Shown here piece after piece: positions 38,285 to 46,906 of a DNA stretch of 51,487 nucleotides (its first letter is position 1; the number at the start of each line of letters is the position of its first letter). Both the position numbers and the translations under genes were made by a program. The notes under the pieces were generated by a model that searched no databases, was not told the DNA's origin, and worked only from the letters and a program-made list of their open reading frames with translations. This DNA comes from a virus. The DNA lies in IMG/VR virus record IMGVR_UViG_3300033156_000341, positions 1-51,487 of that record; one strand, written 5' to 3'.

Positions 38285-39311
38285 GACCTAACCATTTTCT
38301 ATTCTCGGGTTTTATCATCCATTTAATCATTTTCTCAAAACTTTCTTCAAAATCTATAGTATACCTAAAACCCATCTTTCTTAATTTTTCACCTGATAGT
38401 GCGTAACGGAAATCATGTCCAGGTCTGAGTGCCTTCTTATGAAAATCAACACACTCAATCCTAAGCGGTTTAGTTTCAGGATAGGTTTCTTTTATTATTT
38501 CATAAATCCTTCGTGCTAAACTAAGTACATCTCTTTCTTCTCCAACAATATGGTAAAACTGTTCTGGTTCTCCTTTGTCGGTCAAGAAAATTAAAGCATT
38601 ACAAACTTCTCTTGCGTGTATCCAACATCGTGAACTAAATCCAATCTCAGGTGTCCCGTGTATTATCACAGGTTCTCCCCTTAAAATTGCCCCAACTGTT
38701 TTTGGAACAAATTTCTCGTAATGTTGTCTCTCCCCCAGAATATTCATTGACCGGACAATAAAAATCGGCAACTTGAATGAGTGAGCAAATGAATAAGCCA
38801 ACATTTCCTCCCCACTTTTAGTTGCCGCATAAGGATTGCTTGGTCTATGACGGTCATCTTCTTTGTAATAGACCCCTTTTGGAGCAGGTCCAAAAACTTC
38901 ATCAGAACTAAATATAATTGTCTTTGCTTGTTTTTGTTTCTTTTTTATCCATTCTAATAAATGAGCTGTTCCCAAAACATTCGACATTACAAATGGAATT
39001 GAATCTTCTAAACTTCTATCTACGTGACTTTGAGCCGCCAAATGCCAAATTACATCAACTTTTCCAATCAATTTATCTACTGTTTCCGAAATAGGTGCTC
39101 TTAAATCGTGCCAAACAAACCTTATTCTGTTTCTGACCTTTTCCCAATTTTCAATATCCGCCAATCTTTCAGGAACTCCCTCTATTTTGTTTAAGGTACC
39201 GGCATAATCCAAACAATCTAAGATTACAATATCCCAATCAGTATTTTTAAGAACACCTTCAACTAAATGATGACCGACAAATCCGCATCCGCCTGTTAAT
39301 AAAAGTTTCAT
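38274..39311 (-). CDS. dTDP-glucose 4,6-dehydratase (RmlB-like)
   Basis: A 345-residue NAD-dependent dehydratase. LLLTGGCGFVGHHL is the NAD loop, HLAAQSHVDRSLEDS and IIFSSDEVFGP give the catalytic Asp-Glu region, and NPYAATKSGEEML has the YxxxK. The C-terminal RPGHDFRYALSGEKLRKMGF is the classic RmlB signature. It converts dTDP-glucose to the 4-keto-6-deoxy sugar used for rhamnose and related sugars. The epimerase RmlC and the reductase RmlD were not seen. Confidence 0.9.
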   Translation of the reverse strand: MKLLLTGGCGFVGHHLVEGVLKNTDWDIVILDCLDYAGTLNKIEGVPERLADIENWEKVRNRIRFVWHDLRAPISETVDKLIGKVDVIWHLAAQSHVDRSLEDSIPFVMSNVLGTAHLLEWIKKKQKQAKTIIFSSDEVFGPAPKGVYYKEDDRHRPSNPYAATKSGEEMLAYSFAHSFKLPIFIVRSMNILGERQHYEKFVPKTVGAILRGEPVIIHGTPEIGFSSRCWIHAREVCNALIFLTDKGEPEQFYHIVGEERDVLSLARRIYEIIKETYPETKPLRIECVDFHKKALRPGHDFRYALSGEKLRKMGFRYTIDFEESFEKMIKWMIKPENRKWLGLDT

Positions 39312-39625
39312 ATTGTTTCTACAATATTAAAAATTCTAAAAAATTTAATTTTTTTATCCCACGCCCAGATTTGACCTTTAACGGAGCGTGGCAAGTCTAA
39401 ATAATATTTATTCATATAATCAATAATTTTTTTTCCTCTAGCCGCCTTATTTTTCATTGTTGTTAGCTGAAAAAACAAAAGCTGGTCTTCACGCCAAGCT
39501 ATTCCGTCCCAAATTCCAAAAATATCTTTTTGTTTTTTCCATTTTACATTTGGAGGAAACCAGACCTCCCACCCATTTGTTTTTAAAATTATATTCGCCT
39601 TTTTCTTTAAGGTTTCCTCTTTCAT
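39308..39625 (-). CDS. Putative PD-(D/E)XK-type nuclease
   Basis: A 105-residue protein with the pattern of small resolvase or VRR-like nucleases: helix (KKKANIILKTNGWEVWFPP), KDIFGIWDGIAWREDQLLFFQLTT, where Asp-x(n)-Q-x-T resembles the D-E/Q-x-K core, then a short helix. It overlaps the dehydratase start by 4 nt. Weak match; function inferred from the pattern only. Confidence 0.55.
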   Translation of the reverse strand: MKEETLKKKANIILKTNGWEVWFPPNVKWKKQKDIFGIWDGIAWREDQLLFFQLTTMKNKAARGKKIIDYMNKYYLDLPRSVKGQIWAWDKKIKFFRIFNIVETI

Positions 39626-39633
39626 ATTAAATT

Positions 39634-41082
39634 TTATCCCATAAATCCCGCAACATTTTTACATCTTTTAAATTTAAGCACCCTTTCTAGGGTATCTTTA
39701 TACCCATTTTCTTTAACCGCCTTTATCCAATCAAACTTATTATTCCCCCTGTACCCCTCTTCCCATATTCTAATACCTAAATCACTATTCTCCTTAAATA
39801 TTTTTTTCATCTCTTCATACGTGAAAGATTTAGGATAGCCTGCCCTTTTTAAAATCATTTTAGTAACCTGTATAGCTCTGGAAGAAGGTTTATACAGGGG
39901 GAGAATTTTCTTAATCCAGGCTAATACTTTTTCGCTATTCCGACGAATATCCCACTCATTTTTAATAACCTTTCTGTATTTTACCACCTCCTGAATCATT
40001 GTCAAGGGGTTTTTGATAAAATTCTTAATTAACAAATATGCCTCATTAAAATTTTTATACACAAATGGAAGTCCAGGTAAAAACCGTTTAACCCAATCTA
40101 CTTCTGGGAAAATTCCCACTTGTCCAAGATATAACTGCTCAAGAATACTATTAATTGTCTCCGTTTCTTCAATAGCCGAAATAAAAAAATGACAACGACT
40201 CGCTACCTCAAAATATTTTTCCTGTGGCAAGGCGTGATAAATCTCAATTGGCACTCCCTTCCCCATCATTTCATTAATCTTTCTCCTAACCGCCGTCCCC
40301 GTACCAGCACTTGGAGTAGTTATAACTAGTTTTATTTTTTCTCCTGAACAAAAAATTTTGTCTACTAAATTCAGAACAAACATTGGGTTATAATGAGTCG
40401 CCATCCTGTGAGCATAATTCACTATCAGTTCTTTCCCCTTGCGATAACTGTTGCCTTTATAGAACTTATCAAGCACCTTTGTATCTATTCCGAAAAGATT
40501 TATAACACAACTATTCTCTATTATCTTTTTTACCCAATATGGTTTTAAATATTTTCTTGCAATTTCAAAACATCTTTCTGCGTGTCTTTTATTTTGAAAA
40601 ACATTATACCCAGAAAGCCAGCCCAAAACACAACTAAATTCATATTCGTCTAATATTGTTTTAAATCTTCCCTCCTTTTTTGCAATAAACTGGGCAAAAT
40701 TGAAATAAGGAACTCTTGACTTTTCTTTTTTCTTATTTTCTAATATCATCTTAATCCAAGAGGTAATTTGCACCTTATCACAAACTACTAAATCATAATA
40801 ATACTCTCCGCTATCTACATTAAAAAGCTCAAACAATTTTTCTGGAACCAAAATCTTTTCATCGTGTTGCTTTAAAAAAGCCCTTACCCGTATTTTTTCT
40901 ATTCTTGGGTGGTTTATTATCTCTTCTTCCTGATAAGGGAAATTTTCGGGCAATAAAAAATAGACATAAACCTCAGGGTCTATGTCTACCCAATGTCTAA
41001 AAATTACCTTCATCACATTATAAATACTACACCCATTATGATTTCCAGAATTACTGAAAAATGGAATATACAATATCCTCAT
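39634..41082 (-). CDS. Putative glycosyltransferase, GT-B fold
   Basis: A 482-residue protein. The start MRILYIPFFSNSGNHNGCSIYN has the Gly-rich GT-B opening. A middle strand KELIVNYAHRMATHYNP and IKLVITTPSAGTGTAVRRK, then FISAIEETETINSILEQLYLGQVGIFPEVDW (E-x-E, G-x-P) match the donor domain of family 4-like enzymes. The C-terminal 100 residues are helical. It sits with sugar genes. Substrate unknown. Confidence 0.65.
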   Translation of the reverse strand: MRILYIPFFSNSGNHNGCSIYNVMKVIFRHWVDIDPEVYVYFLLPENFPYQEEEIINHPRIEKIRVRAFLKQHDEKILVPEKLFELFNVDSGEYYYDLVVCDKVQITSWIKMILENKKKEKSRVPYFNFAQFIAKKEGRFKTILDEYEFSCVLGWLSGYNVFQNKRHAERCFEIARKYLKPYWVKKIIENSCVINLFGIDTKVLDKFYKGNSYRKGKELIVNYAHRMATHYNPMFVLNLVDKIFCSGEKIKLVITTPSAGTGTAVRRKINEMMGKGVPIEIYHALPQEKYFEVASRCHFFISAIEETETINSILEQLYLGQVGIFPEVDWVKRFLPGLPFVYKNFNEAYLLIKNFIKNPLTMIQEVVKYRKVIKNEWDIRRNSEKVLAWIKKILPLYKPSSRAIQVTKMILKRAGYPKSFTYEEMKKIFKENSDLGIRIWEEGYRGNNKFDWIKAVKENGYKDTLERVLKFKRCKNVAGFMG

Positions 41083-41119
41083 TCTTTTTTCCGTAAACCG
41101 AGTAAAAATTTTAACTACT

Positions 41120-42133
41120 TTATAAAATTTTAACTTTATAAATCTTTTTTAACTTTCCGAGAACAGCAGTCGCAACAACCCCCGTTTTACTTTTTACCCC
41201 TACGATTTTCCCGTTTTTCACCGTTATTATATCCCTCATTTCATACCTCCAAAACGGAGTTGAATAATTCCTGCAATCAGTTACAAATAGAGAATAATCT
41301 CCATCTGGCAATTTTTCTAATTTCTTCATATTTTTATAATCGTCCCCCTCTTTTAATCCGTACAATTCAAGTGCTGGGTTTATCTCATACGCCTCACCTG
41401 ACGTAGGAAGTTGATGGGCAATTTCCCCAAATTCGGAACATCCATATCTGTCGTAGACCTTCGCACCAAAAGCTGAAGTAATCATTTCCCTTTCAGCTTT
41501 GGTAGTAGGACCAGCGGAAGTTACAATCCATTTAACACCATCGATTTTAATCTTATTTTTTAATATATACTCCGCTATCAACACCATTGCTCTACTATAT
41601 CCTTCTATCAGTTGTGGTTGAACCTTTTTAATAAACTCAACACCTTTCCCTAAATCCCTTTCTAAAATTCCAAAATAACTCAAGAAAAACTCTTTTTCCA
41701 GTTTCCTTTTTAATTTTAACTTCAACCTTTGCCAGAGTTTATGTCCAAGTAAAGGATACCAAATCTTTAGCCTTTTATCTTTTCCTTTCTGAAACCCAAT
41801 TTGTTCAAATCTATAATCCCACAATGCTTGCCGAGAAGCTAATGTATCGCAATCGCTCCAGAAATAAAAACCCCTAACTGAAGATGTTCCGCTAGTACTA
41901 ACTACTTTTTGCCTTTTTCCTTTCAAGGAAGGAGCGAAAAAGAAAGGAGACAAGACCTCTTTATCTGTATAACCTCTCTGAACTATCTTAGGATATCTCT
42001 TTTTAACCCAGTCATTAAACCTTCTTTTTTCTTTATCAAAATCATAACCTGCTCTGAACTTTGCCAATTCTTTCTGATACTCATCCCACCCATAGCTCCA
42101 GTGGGTTAAATTAAAAATAAATTTCTTCATCAT
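41120..42133 (-). CDS. PaaK/CapK-like adenylate-forming enzyme
   Basis: A protein of about 337 residues. The frame is open to 42187, but an ATG at 42133 or 42130 (MKKFIFNLTHWSYGW) gives a 23-nt overlap with the next gene. Motifs: VVSTSGTSSVRGFYFW (the Ser/Thr-Gly AMP loop), WIVTSAGPTTKAERE, YDRYGCSEFGEIAHQ (YG-x-SE motif) and PFWRYEMRDI. Members of this family activate carboxylates and some occur in capsule clusters as CapK. It probably acylates a glycan; donor unknown. Confidence 0.78.
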   Translation of the reverse strand: MMKKFIFNLTHWSYGWDEYQKELAKFRAGYDFDKEKRRFNDWVKKRYPKIVQRGYTDKEVLSPFFFAPSLKGKRQKVVSTSGTSSVRGFYFWSDCDTLASRQALWDYRFEQIGFQKGKDKRLKIWYPLLGHKLWQRLKLKLKRKLEKEFFLSYFGILERDLGKGVEFIKKVQPQLIEGYSRAMVLIAEYILKNKIKIDGVKWIVTSAGPTTKAEREMITSAFGAKVYDRYGCSEFGEIAHQLPTSGEAYEINPALELYGLKEGDDYKNMKKLEKLPDGDYSLFVTDCRNYSTPFWRYEMRDIITVKNGKIVGVKSKTGVVATAVLGKLKKIYKVKIL

Positions 42134-42725
42134 AAATTTTTGTATAATATGGTCGGAAAAATCTAAACATTCCGACCCGGTCTCCATAAATAGTATTAAA
42201 TATTAACCACTTCTTCCTCGCCAATTCTTCACCAAGGTAAATCTTTTCCTTTTTAGAAAATTTTCGATAAATATATCCTTTAGCCCCTTCCCATTCTTTT
42301 TTTGCCCAGAAGTAAGGAATTTCCCTGTAATATCCGTCACCATCTATTCGTGAAAGTAAATTATGTAAGGCATCTCGGCATCCCATAGGAAGTAAAAGCT
42401 TCATCCCCTTTGTATCTTTCCGAATTCTCTTAACTAGTTCGGAAAATTTTAATTTATTTTTTTCTTCCCACCTTTCTTGAATATCCCCAGCCCTCTTCTT
42501 AAAATCTTCTCTCTCCAAATTTACATAGCCATAGTATATATTATCAATTTTACCGAAATTTTTAAGTAAAAAGGTTCTGTTTTCTAGATTAGAGGACTTA
42601 GCTACCGTGATAATCAGAAATTGACAATCGGGATTTTTTAAAATATACCCGCCCAGATTTAAAAATGCGTCATCTGAATGTGGTTCTACAATTGCTATTT
42701 TTTTTACACCTTGGTTAAATACCAT
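42111..42725 (-). CDS. PIG-L/LmbE-like N-acetylglucosamine deacetylase
   Basis: A 204-residue protein. KIAIVEPHSDDAFLNLGG contains the PHxDD zinc site of the LmbE/PIG-L family. It removes acetyl from N-acetyl sugars in several pathways. The third ligand, often His-x-D-H, is seen less clearly (RDALHNLL near residue 120). Overlaps the SWIM gene by 22 nt. Likely acts on a nucleotide sugar or glycan. Confidence 0.82.
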   Translation of the reverse strand: MVFNQGVKKIAIVEPHSDDAFLNLGGYILKNPDCQFLIITVAKSSNLENRTFLLKNFGKIDNIYYGYVNLEREDFKKRAGDIQERWEEKNKLKFSELVKRIRKDTKGMKLLLPMGCRDALHNLLSRIDGDGYYREIPYFWAKKEWEGAKGYIYRKFSKKEKIYLGEELARKKWLIFNTIYGDRVGMFRFFRPYYTKIYDEEIYF

Positions 42726-43759
42726 CTACTTATCCCATCTATTTCTTCTTTAATCCTTTGAAATATTTTTTCATCTAATTCTTTATTATCATTTTTGAAA
42801 AACCCGGGTTTTCCATACCAATTCTTTACTTCCCCACTTTTGAGGTGTTTTTTAACAGTCACTCCGCTTCTTAGCTTCCATATTATTCCTTTTAGAGCCT
42901 CTTCTACGCTTAAATTAGGATAATTTTCTTTTATTAAATTAACCACCCAATCCTTCTTCATTAAAATATTTAATAATGGAGAACAATGAAAATCTACCGC
43001 TTCCAATAAAATATCTTCCCTTTCCGCCATTTTCACTTCGCTATAATTTAAATTTATTTCTGGAAAATATTTTTTAATTCTTTCAACGTCCCATTCACCC
43101 GTGACAAATCTTTTAGCCCAGAGATTGAAATAATGGTTTAACATTTCTATATCCCCCGCCATCCCCCCAATTAAACTTCGATATTTTATACCCATTAGCA
43201 ACTCTCTTTCTTTTTCTGGAAGTTTAAAAATTTTATTATAATTTTCCTTCACCCACATTCTTAATTCCATTTCCCTTTTTTGATTTGCAGCCGCATATCC
43301 AGTATCCATCCAATCATCTACATACTCGCATTTTGCAATTTGGGCAACTACATTGATTAATAACCTTTTTTCGTTGCCTTTTAATCTTTCCGCTTTCTTT
43401 GATACTCTTTTCAATAAAGAAATTACTTTATCATATTCAGGATGTAAAATGCCATCCTCTAAAATAATGATGGGCAATCTCCTTAAAAATTGATATTCAT
43501 CTACCTCTATTAATGATTTAGCACACCTTACCGCTTTCTCTACCTTATTTCTCCTGACTGCTTTTTGAAGTGCTGATTTTAATAAAGAGACAGAAGTTAC
43601 TGTTTTTCCTTGATAAATCCCAAGTGCTTTTTGTAGATGTTTGCATATCATTCCCCTCTTTTTATATGCTGGACACGTACACGTTTTATTTTCCAAATCC
43701 ACTTCGTAAAATTTACCAGGTGTTGAAAAGGAAGCTACTTTTATAATTTTTTTTGCCAT
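42704..43759 (-). CDS. SWIM zinc-finger protein
   Basis: A 351-residue protein. The N-terminus has a SWIM domain, CTCPAYKKRGMICKHLQKALG (CxC...CxH; residues about 28-48). The remaining 300 residues are helical and unrecognised. SWIM domains bind DNA or proteins. It is the first gene behind the promoter at 43816-43844, with AGGGGTCG-type junction motif 24 nt upstream. Confidence 0.78.
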   Translation of the reverse strand: MAKKIIKVASFSTPGKFYEVDLENKTCTCPAYKKRGMICKHLQKALGIYQGKTVTSVSLLKSALQKAVRRNKVEKAVRCAKSLIEVDEYQFLRRLPIIILEDGILHPEYDKVISLLKRVSKKAERLKGNEKRLLINVVAQIAKCEYVDDWMDTGYAAANQKREMELRMWVKENYNKIFKLPEKERELLMGIKYRSLIGGMAGDIEMLNHYFNLWAKRFVTGEWDVERIKKYFPEINLNYSEVKMAEREDILLEAVDFHCSPLLNILMKKDWVVNLIKENYPNLSVEEALKGIIWKLRSGVTVKKHLKSGEVKNWYGKPGFFKNDNKELDEKIFQRIKEEIDGISRWYLTKV

Positions 43760-43800
43760 TTTTGAATTTATTTTTATACCTTCCGACCCCTTATTTTAAT

Positions 43801-43861
43801 TGTGGATATTATTTAAAATTAGCACATTTATAAAGAGTTGTCAAGAGTTTATTGTGGATAA
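43801..43861 (-). promoter_or_regulatory. Sigma70-type promoter flanked by DnaA-box-like sites
   Basis: TTGACA (43839-43844), a 17-nt spacer ending in TGC and TAATTT (43816-43821) on the minus strand. An exact TTATCCACA box (43853-43861) lies 8 nt upstream of the -35, and ATATCCACA (43801-43809) lies just downstream of the -10. It drives the SWIM gene and the sugar/terminase region. Same layout as the promoters near 3.7, 3.8 and 51.0 kb. Confidence 0.75.
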
Positions 43862-43894
43862 TTTTAAATCAAATCCAGGAAACAACTACCGAAC

Positions 43895-43919
43895 CGTAAG
43901 GTACTTTAAATGCCTTACG
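43895..43919 (-). other. Hairpin between HNH gene and promoter
   Basis: CGTAAGG (43913-43919) and CCTTACG (43895-43901) form a 7-bp stem with an 11-nt loop. No T run follows, so it is not a clear terminator. It separates the HNH gene at 43945 from the promoter at 43816-43844; the surrounding 185 nt hold nothing else I recognise. Confidence 0.45.
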
Positions 43920-43944
43920 TAAAAAACCCCGCCCCGGACCCAAT

Positions 43945-44241
43945 TTAAAACCCTTTCCCTTTCATTATTTTTTTTAATTCATCCCTGTATTTCCCTCTAT
44001 ATCTATTAAGTGCAATTTCTTTACACAATTTTTGTAATTTTTTATTCCCAAAATGAATGGCTTGATGACATTTACGACATAAAGTTACTAAATTCCATTC
44101 TTCATCCCTATCTTCTTTAAAATATTCAGAACGATAAAAACAATGATGTGGAACCGCTTCTAGGTTATTTTTTGTACCACAGATTATACATCTACCTTTA
44201 TCTCTTATATAAACATATCTGAGTACTTTTTCTTCAAGCAT
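43945..44241 (-). CDS. HNH endonuclease
   Basis: A 98-residue protein. RCIICGTKNNLEAVPHHCFYRS, then EWNLVTLCRKCHQAIHFG, form a classical HNH domain with CxxC zinc pairs (CIIC and CRKC) and the H-H...N...H residues. Small phages often carry such genes near cos or terminase; some act in packaging, others in homing. It lies far from the terminase here. Confidence 0.88.
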   Translation of the reverse strand: MLEEKVLRYVYIRDKGRCIICGTKNNLEAVPHHCFYRSEYFKEDRDEEWNLVTLCRKCHQAIHFGNKKLQKLCKEIALNRYRGKYRDELKKIMKGKGF

Positions 44242-44281
44242 TTTCCTAATTAAAACCCTACTCAGCTATTTTTATTATATT

Positions 44282-44380
44282 TTACCCCCTTCTCCATATT
44301 TCAAACACCGCCACAAGAAAAATTGCTAAAAAATAACCAATTGCAAGACCTATTAAAAAGCCGGAATAAAATGGAGACAT
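44282..44380 (-). CDS. Tiny single-span membrane protein
   Basis: A 32-residue ORF, MSPFYSGFLIGLAIGYFLAI then FLVAVFEIWRRG. It is one hydrophobic helix with a basic C-terminus. An AAAGGTCG motif (44402-44409) lies 21 nt upstream of the ATG, which supports expression. Could modulate a membrane target of the host; function unknown. Confidence 0.6.
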   Translation of the reverse strand: MSPFYSGFLIGLAIGYFLAIFLVAVFEIWRRG

Positions 44381-44458
44381 AGATTTGAATTGTATTTTAA
44401 TCGACCTTTAAGCCAATTATTATAGCAAAGAAATAGCCGATGAATTTTGTTTCTCTGT

Positions 44459-44815
44459 TCATTTTAGCCACCGTTTTAATGATTTAATCATTATATTTTC
44501 CCGTTGCAGTTGTAGGTTTCTTAATTTTTTCCAGTCCTTCTTTTTCCTTTCTTTCTCATACCACTCCTCAATCTTATCTAATTTAGGATAAAGATACTTC
44601 TTTTTAGCCCAATCTAAACCAAAAACAAGCGTCCTCCAATCTAACTTTTCCCAAAACTCTTTCCAGGCTTCTTCTACTCTAAACTTTCTTTCTTTATTTA
44701 AAACATCAATTTCTTTCCAAAACAAATTTATCTCTTCTTCTATCTTTTTTAGTTTTATAAAACAAGAATTTTCTAATTCTTCCTCTTTATTACAATAAAA
44801 ACACCAAATTTTCAT
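44459..44815 (-). CDS. Hypothetical protein with N-terminal zinc knuckle
   Basis: A 118-residue, helical, Lys/Glu-rich protein. WCFYCNKEEELENSC at the N-terminus suggests a zinc site. The rest is a long charged helix region. The ATG overlaps the stop of the gene at 44812 by ATGA. The start region is inside a 31-nt repeat also found at 46009-46039. Confidence 0.65.
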   Translation of the reverse strand: MKIWCFYCNKEEELENSCFIKLKKIEEEINLFWKEIDVLNKERKFRVEEAWKEFWEKLDWRTLVFGLDWAKKKYLYPKLDKIEEWYEKERKKKDWKKLRNLQLQRENIMIKSLKRWLK

Positions 44816-44841
44816 TTCAGTTCTTTGATTAGTTTATCTAT
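44811..44841 (-). repeat. 31-nt exact repeat, copy 1 (copy 2 at 46009-46039)
   Basis: Thirty-one identical bases. Copy 1 codes the end of the gene at 44812-45108 (DKLIKELK) and the first codon of the next gene. Copy 2 lies in a non-coding gap before the gene at 45807-46013, where it reads as a leftover piece of the same C-terminus. This points to recombination between members of the small-gene array. Confidence 0.7.
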
Positions 44842-45108
44842 TTTCTGATTAAGTGCCTCTAATTGTTTTTCGTATTTACTTTTTATCCTTTTCATTCCCG
44901 CCATTTCTTCTGCTATTCTACGAGTTTTTTCTTTGGACAATTCCAGCTCAACAATTGCTTTTAATAATTCCCAGTTTAACCTCTCTTTGAAAAGATTAAG
45001 GATTTCATTAACCGCCTCTCGTGAATCTTCATTCAGAGGTCTTTGATAATATTCCTCTAATATTCTTATCACCTCTTCTTTAATTGTTTTCTTTTGGTTT
45101 TTGGTCAT
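44812..45108 (-). CDS. QKKTI-tag small protein a
   Basis: A 98-residue helical protein starting MTKNQKKTIKEEV. It shares the N-terminus with six other genes in the array and pairs with b and c in the pattern I-x-x-I-L-x-E-Y then an EAVNEILNLFKERL helix. C-terminus DKLIKELK is shared with the repeat at 46009-46039 and resembles the ends of genes c and 47231. Overlaps the next gene by 4 nt. Function unknown. Confidence 0.7.
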   Translation of the reverse strand: MTKNQKKTIKEEVIRILEEYYQRPLNEDSREAVNEILNLFKERLNWELLKAIVELELSKEKTRRIAEEMAGMKRIKSKYEKQLEALNQKIDKLIKELK

Positions 45109-45287
45109 AATTTTGTTATTTTACCATCTTCAATTTTAAAAATTGGATAACTTTCTAATCTTAAATTATCCTCTATTACTCTCATATTCCGATTTATCAT
45201 TTCCTGTTGTGTGCAAAAATCTACCCAATATCTATAAGTCGGCGATGTTAGATATTTCCAGATATGTTTTATTATTTTTTTAGTCAT
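45105..45287 (-). CDS. Small hypothetical protein
   Basis: A 60-residue protein from the ATG at 45287, MTKKIIKHIWKYL. The frame is open to 45323 (MAKKQLKKLN), overlapping the upstream gene by 19 nt. The internal ATG is preferred because CCTATGAC matches the start context of other genes in this array. Basic, with a VDFCTQQEM segment. Overlaps gene a by 4 nt. Function unknown. Confidence 0.6.
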   Translation of the reverse strand: MTKKIIKHIWKYLTSPTYRYWVDFCTQQEMINRNMRVIEDNLRLESYPIFKIEDGKITKL

Positions 45288-45304
45288 AGGTTTATTTAGT
45301 TTTT

Positions 45305-45814
45305 TTAGTTGTTTTTTAGCCATTTTATATTACCAATTCTCCGCCACTTCTTTAAAGTTGGATTATACTCCGACCATAAACCAATATCTAACTCAGGATT
45401 ATCAAAAAGATTCTTAATTTCTTTGAGAGTAGTTATAGTTCCATCTTCTAAAAAAACCAAACCATTCCTTCTATTTAAAATTTTGCCTTTTTGTATCCAA
45501 ACATCTCCCCAGTTTGAAGCATCAGTTACACATTGAAAATCCCAATCTTTACTTTTTATCTGTTCCGCTAATTTTAATGCTTCTTCATAAGTTAACCCGC
45601 TTGATAATTTATTCTCTTTAATTGTTTTCTTTTTCTCATAGTTTTCTTTTAGCCATTTTGTTTGTTTATCTTTAAACAACCTAAAAATCCGAGTAGCAAT
45701 TTCCTCCAGTTCTCCAATATTCCCCGAAAGCCCTAATCCAGTCTCAGTTAGAGTATATTCTGCTAATATCTTTTTTATCTCCTCTTTAATTGTTTTCTTT
45801 TGCCCTTTAGCCAT
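45305..45814 (-). CDS. QKKTI-tag small protein b
   Basis: A protein of 169 residues, start MAKGQKKTIKEEI at 45814 (frame open to 45823). Shares with a and c the N-terminus and the segment EEIATRIFRLFKDK. The C-terminal half has a beta-rich GDVWIQKGKILNRRNGLVFLEDGT part. The largest member of the array. It overlaps the zinc gene upstream by 8 nt. Confidence 0.7.
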   Translation of the reverse strand: MAKGQKKTIKEEIKKILAEYTLTETGLGLSGNIGELEEIATRIFRLFKDKQTKWLKENYEKKKTIKENKLSSGLTYEEALKLAEQIKSKDWDFQCVTDASNWGDVWIQKGKILNRRNGLVFLEDGTITTLKEIKNLFDNPELDIGLWSEYNPTLKKWRRIGNIKWLKNN

Positions 45815-46013
45815 AGACTTCAATTATTTTAGGAAAAGGTTTTCTGTCGCATTCCCAACACCAGCCAATTAAGGGACTTATTAAAGCATCACGATAAATC
45901 TTTTCAGCCAGTTCTTTATCTTTTATGAGTTTGGTTTCATTTATAAGTTTCCCGCATCCTCTACACCTTAACTCTACTTTCCATCCCTTAATTATTTTCT
46001 TTTCTTCCTTCAT
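45807..46013 (-). CDS. Small zinc-ribbon protein
   Basis: A 68-residue protein with CRGC (17-20) and CWEC (52-55), a single zinc ribbon. Start KEEKKIIKGWKVELR. It follows a 26-nt gap that contains the second 31-nt repeat. Role in nucleic-acid or protein binding only guessed. Confidence 0.65.
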   Translation of the reverse strand: MKEEKKIIKGWKVELRCRGCGKLINETKLIKDKELAEKIYRDALISPLIGWCWECDRKPFPKIIEVYG

Positions 46014-46039
46014 TTCAGTTCTTTGATTAGTTTATCTAT
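46009..46039 (-). repeat. 31-nt exact repeat, copy 2 (copy 1 at 44811-44841)
   Basis: Identical to 44811-44841. In this place the translated words IDKLIKELK followed by a stop are not joined to any ORF, so it looks like the stub of a lost array gene. The copies are 1198 nt apart. Confidence 0.7.
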
Positions 46040-46261
46040 CTAAGTTTTAGATTTATTTAGATATCTTTCTAATTTTTTATTTATTACTTTTAATATTTTA
46101 CCAAGCAAATAATAGATTTTGCCTATAAGAAGCGGTCTTCCGATTTCCCAGATTCGCCAATAAACATTCCAATATAACCATCTTAAGATTCTATTTTTGG
46201 GAATTTTTATCGGAGTAAGAGTTATTTCCAAATACTCTTTTTTATTTCCTTTGGTTTTCAT
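46040..46261 (-). CDS. Small basic, possibly membrane-associated protein
   Basis: A 73-residue basic protein with a mixed hydrophobic stretch (RILRWLYWNVYWRIWEIGRP, then LLIGKIYYLLGKILKVI). Amphipathic, may lie on the membrane. Start CCTATGAAA fits the array context. Function unknown. Confidence 0.6.
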   Translation of the reverse strand: MKTKGNKKEYLEITLTPIKIPKNRILRWLYWNVYWRIWEIGRPLLIGKIYYLLGKILKVINKKLERYLNKSKT

Positions 46262-46269
46262 AGGTTTGT

Positions 46270-46566
46270 TTAGGTTAATTCTTCAATTAGTTTATCTCTT
46301 GCTTTCTTAAGCCAGTCCCAACCTGTTCCTCTCTTGTCAATTGGAGTGTTGGCAAATTCTTTCATTAAGTGAAGAAAGGTATCATCTAATTCTTTTTTGA
46401 AAAGACTAAGGATTTTGGTGGCTATTTCTTTAACTTTCTTTTTTCTATATTCTTGGGCTTCTCCATACTTGTTTGTGGCAATTTTCAAAGCATATCCTTC
46501 CCACCAGAAATCATCTATTTTATCCTCTATCTCCTCCTTAATTGTTTTCTTTTGTTTTTGAGTCAT
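46270..46566 (-). CDS. QKKTI-tag small protein c
   Basis: A protein of 98 residues, start MTQKQKKTIKEEI at 46566 (frame open to 46587). The segment VKEIATKILSLFKKELDD is close to that of protein b, and the C-terminus RDKLIEELT to that of protein a. So a, b and c are paralogues. Function unknown. Confidence 0.7.
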   Translation of the reverse strand: MTQKQKKTIKEEIEDKIDDFWWEGYALKIATNKYGEAQEYRKKKVKEIATKILSLFKKELDDTFLHLMKEFANTPIDKRGTGWDWLKKARDKLIEELT

Positions 46567-46573
46567 AGATTTG

Positions 46574-46906
46574 TTATTTAATATCAATTTCCAAGAATTT
46601 ACACGCTAACCATTTCCATATTTTTTTAGAAGGAAACCACCAGGGCTTTGGTCTAATTTGAGACCGAATAAACATCTCTATTTGATGAGATAATTCTTTA
46701 ACAGCATCTTCCGTCATAACCTCAATTGCGTGATTAAAATATTTCCCTGTATTCTTTGTAGTTATTCTAATTTTCTTTTTGTTTTTCATAGATTTAATCT
46801 CACCTGGCTTGATAGTAATCTTATCCAGAATCCTTTTTGTCTCTGGCAAAATCTCAATTTTCTTTTTTCCTACTCGGTAAGTTATTGTTTTCTTTTGGTT
46901 TTTCAT
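46574..46906 (-). CDS. QKKTI-tag small protein d
   Basis: A protein of 110 residues, start MKNQKKTITYRVG at 46906. After the tag it is unlike a-c: a basic beta-rich part (KKKIRITTKNTGKYF), then DAVKELSHQIEMFIRSQIR. It overlaps the upstream gene by ATGA. Tag shared, core different. Confidence 0.65.
   Translation of the reverse strand: MKNQKKTITYRVGKKKIEILPETKRILDKITIKPGEIKSMKNKKKIRITTKNTGKYFNHAIEVMTEDAVKELSHQIEMFIRSQIRPKPWWFPSKKIWKWLACKFLEIDIK

Noticed and set aside
44282-44380. Treating the 32-residue ORF as noise
   Set aside because: Kept instead, because the junction motif at the right distance and a clear membrane helix support it.
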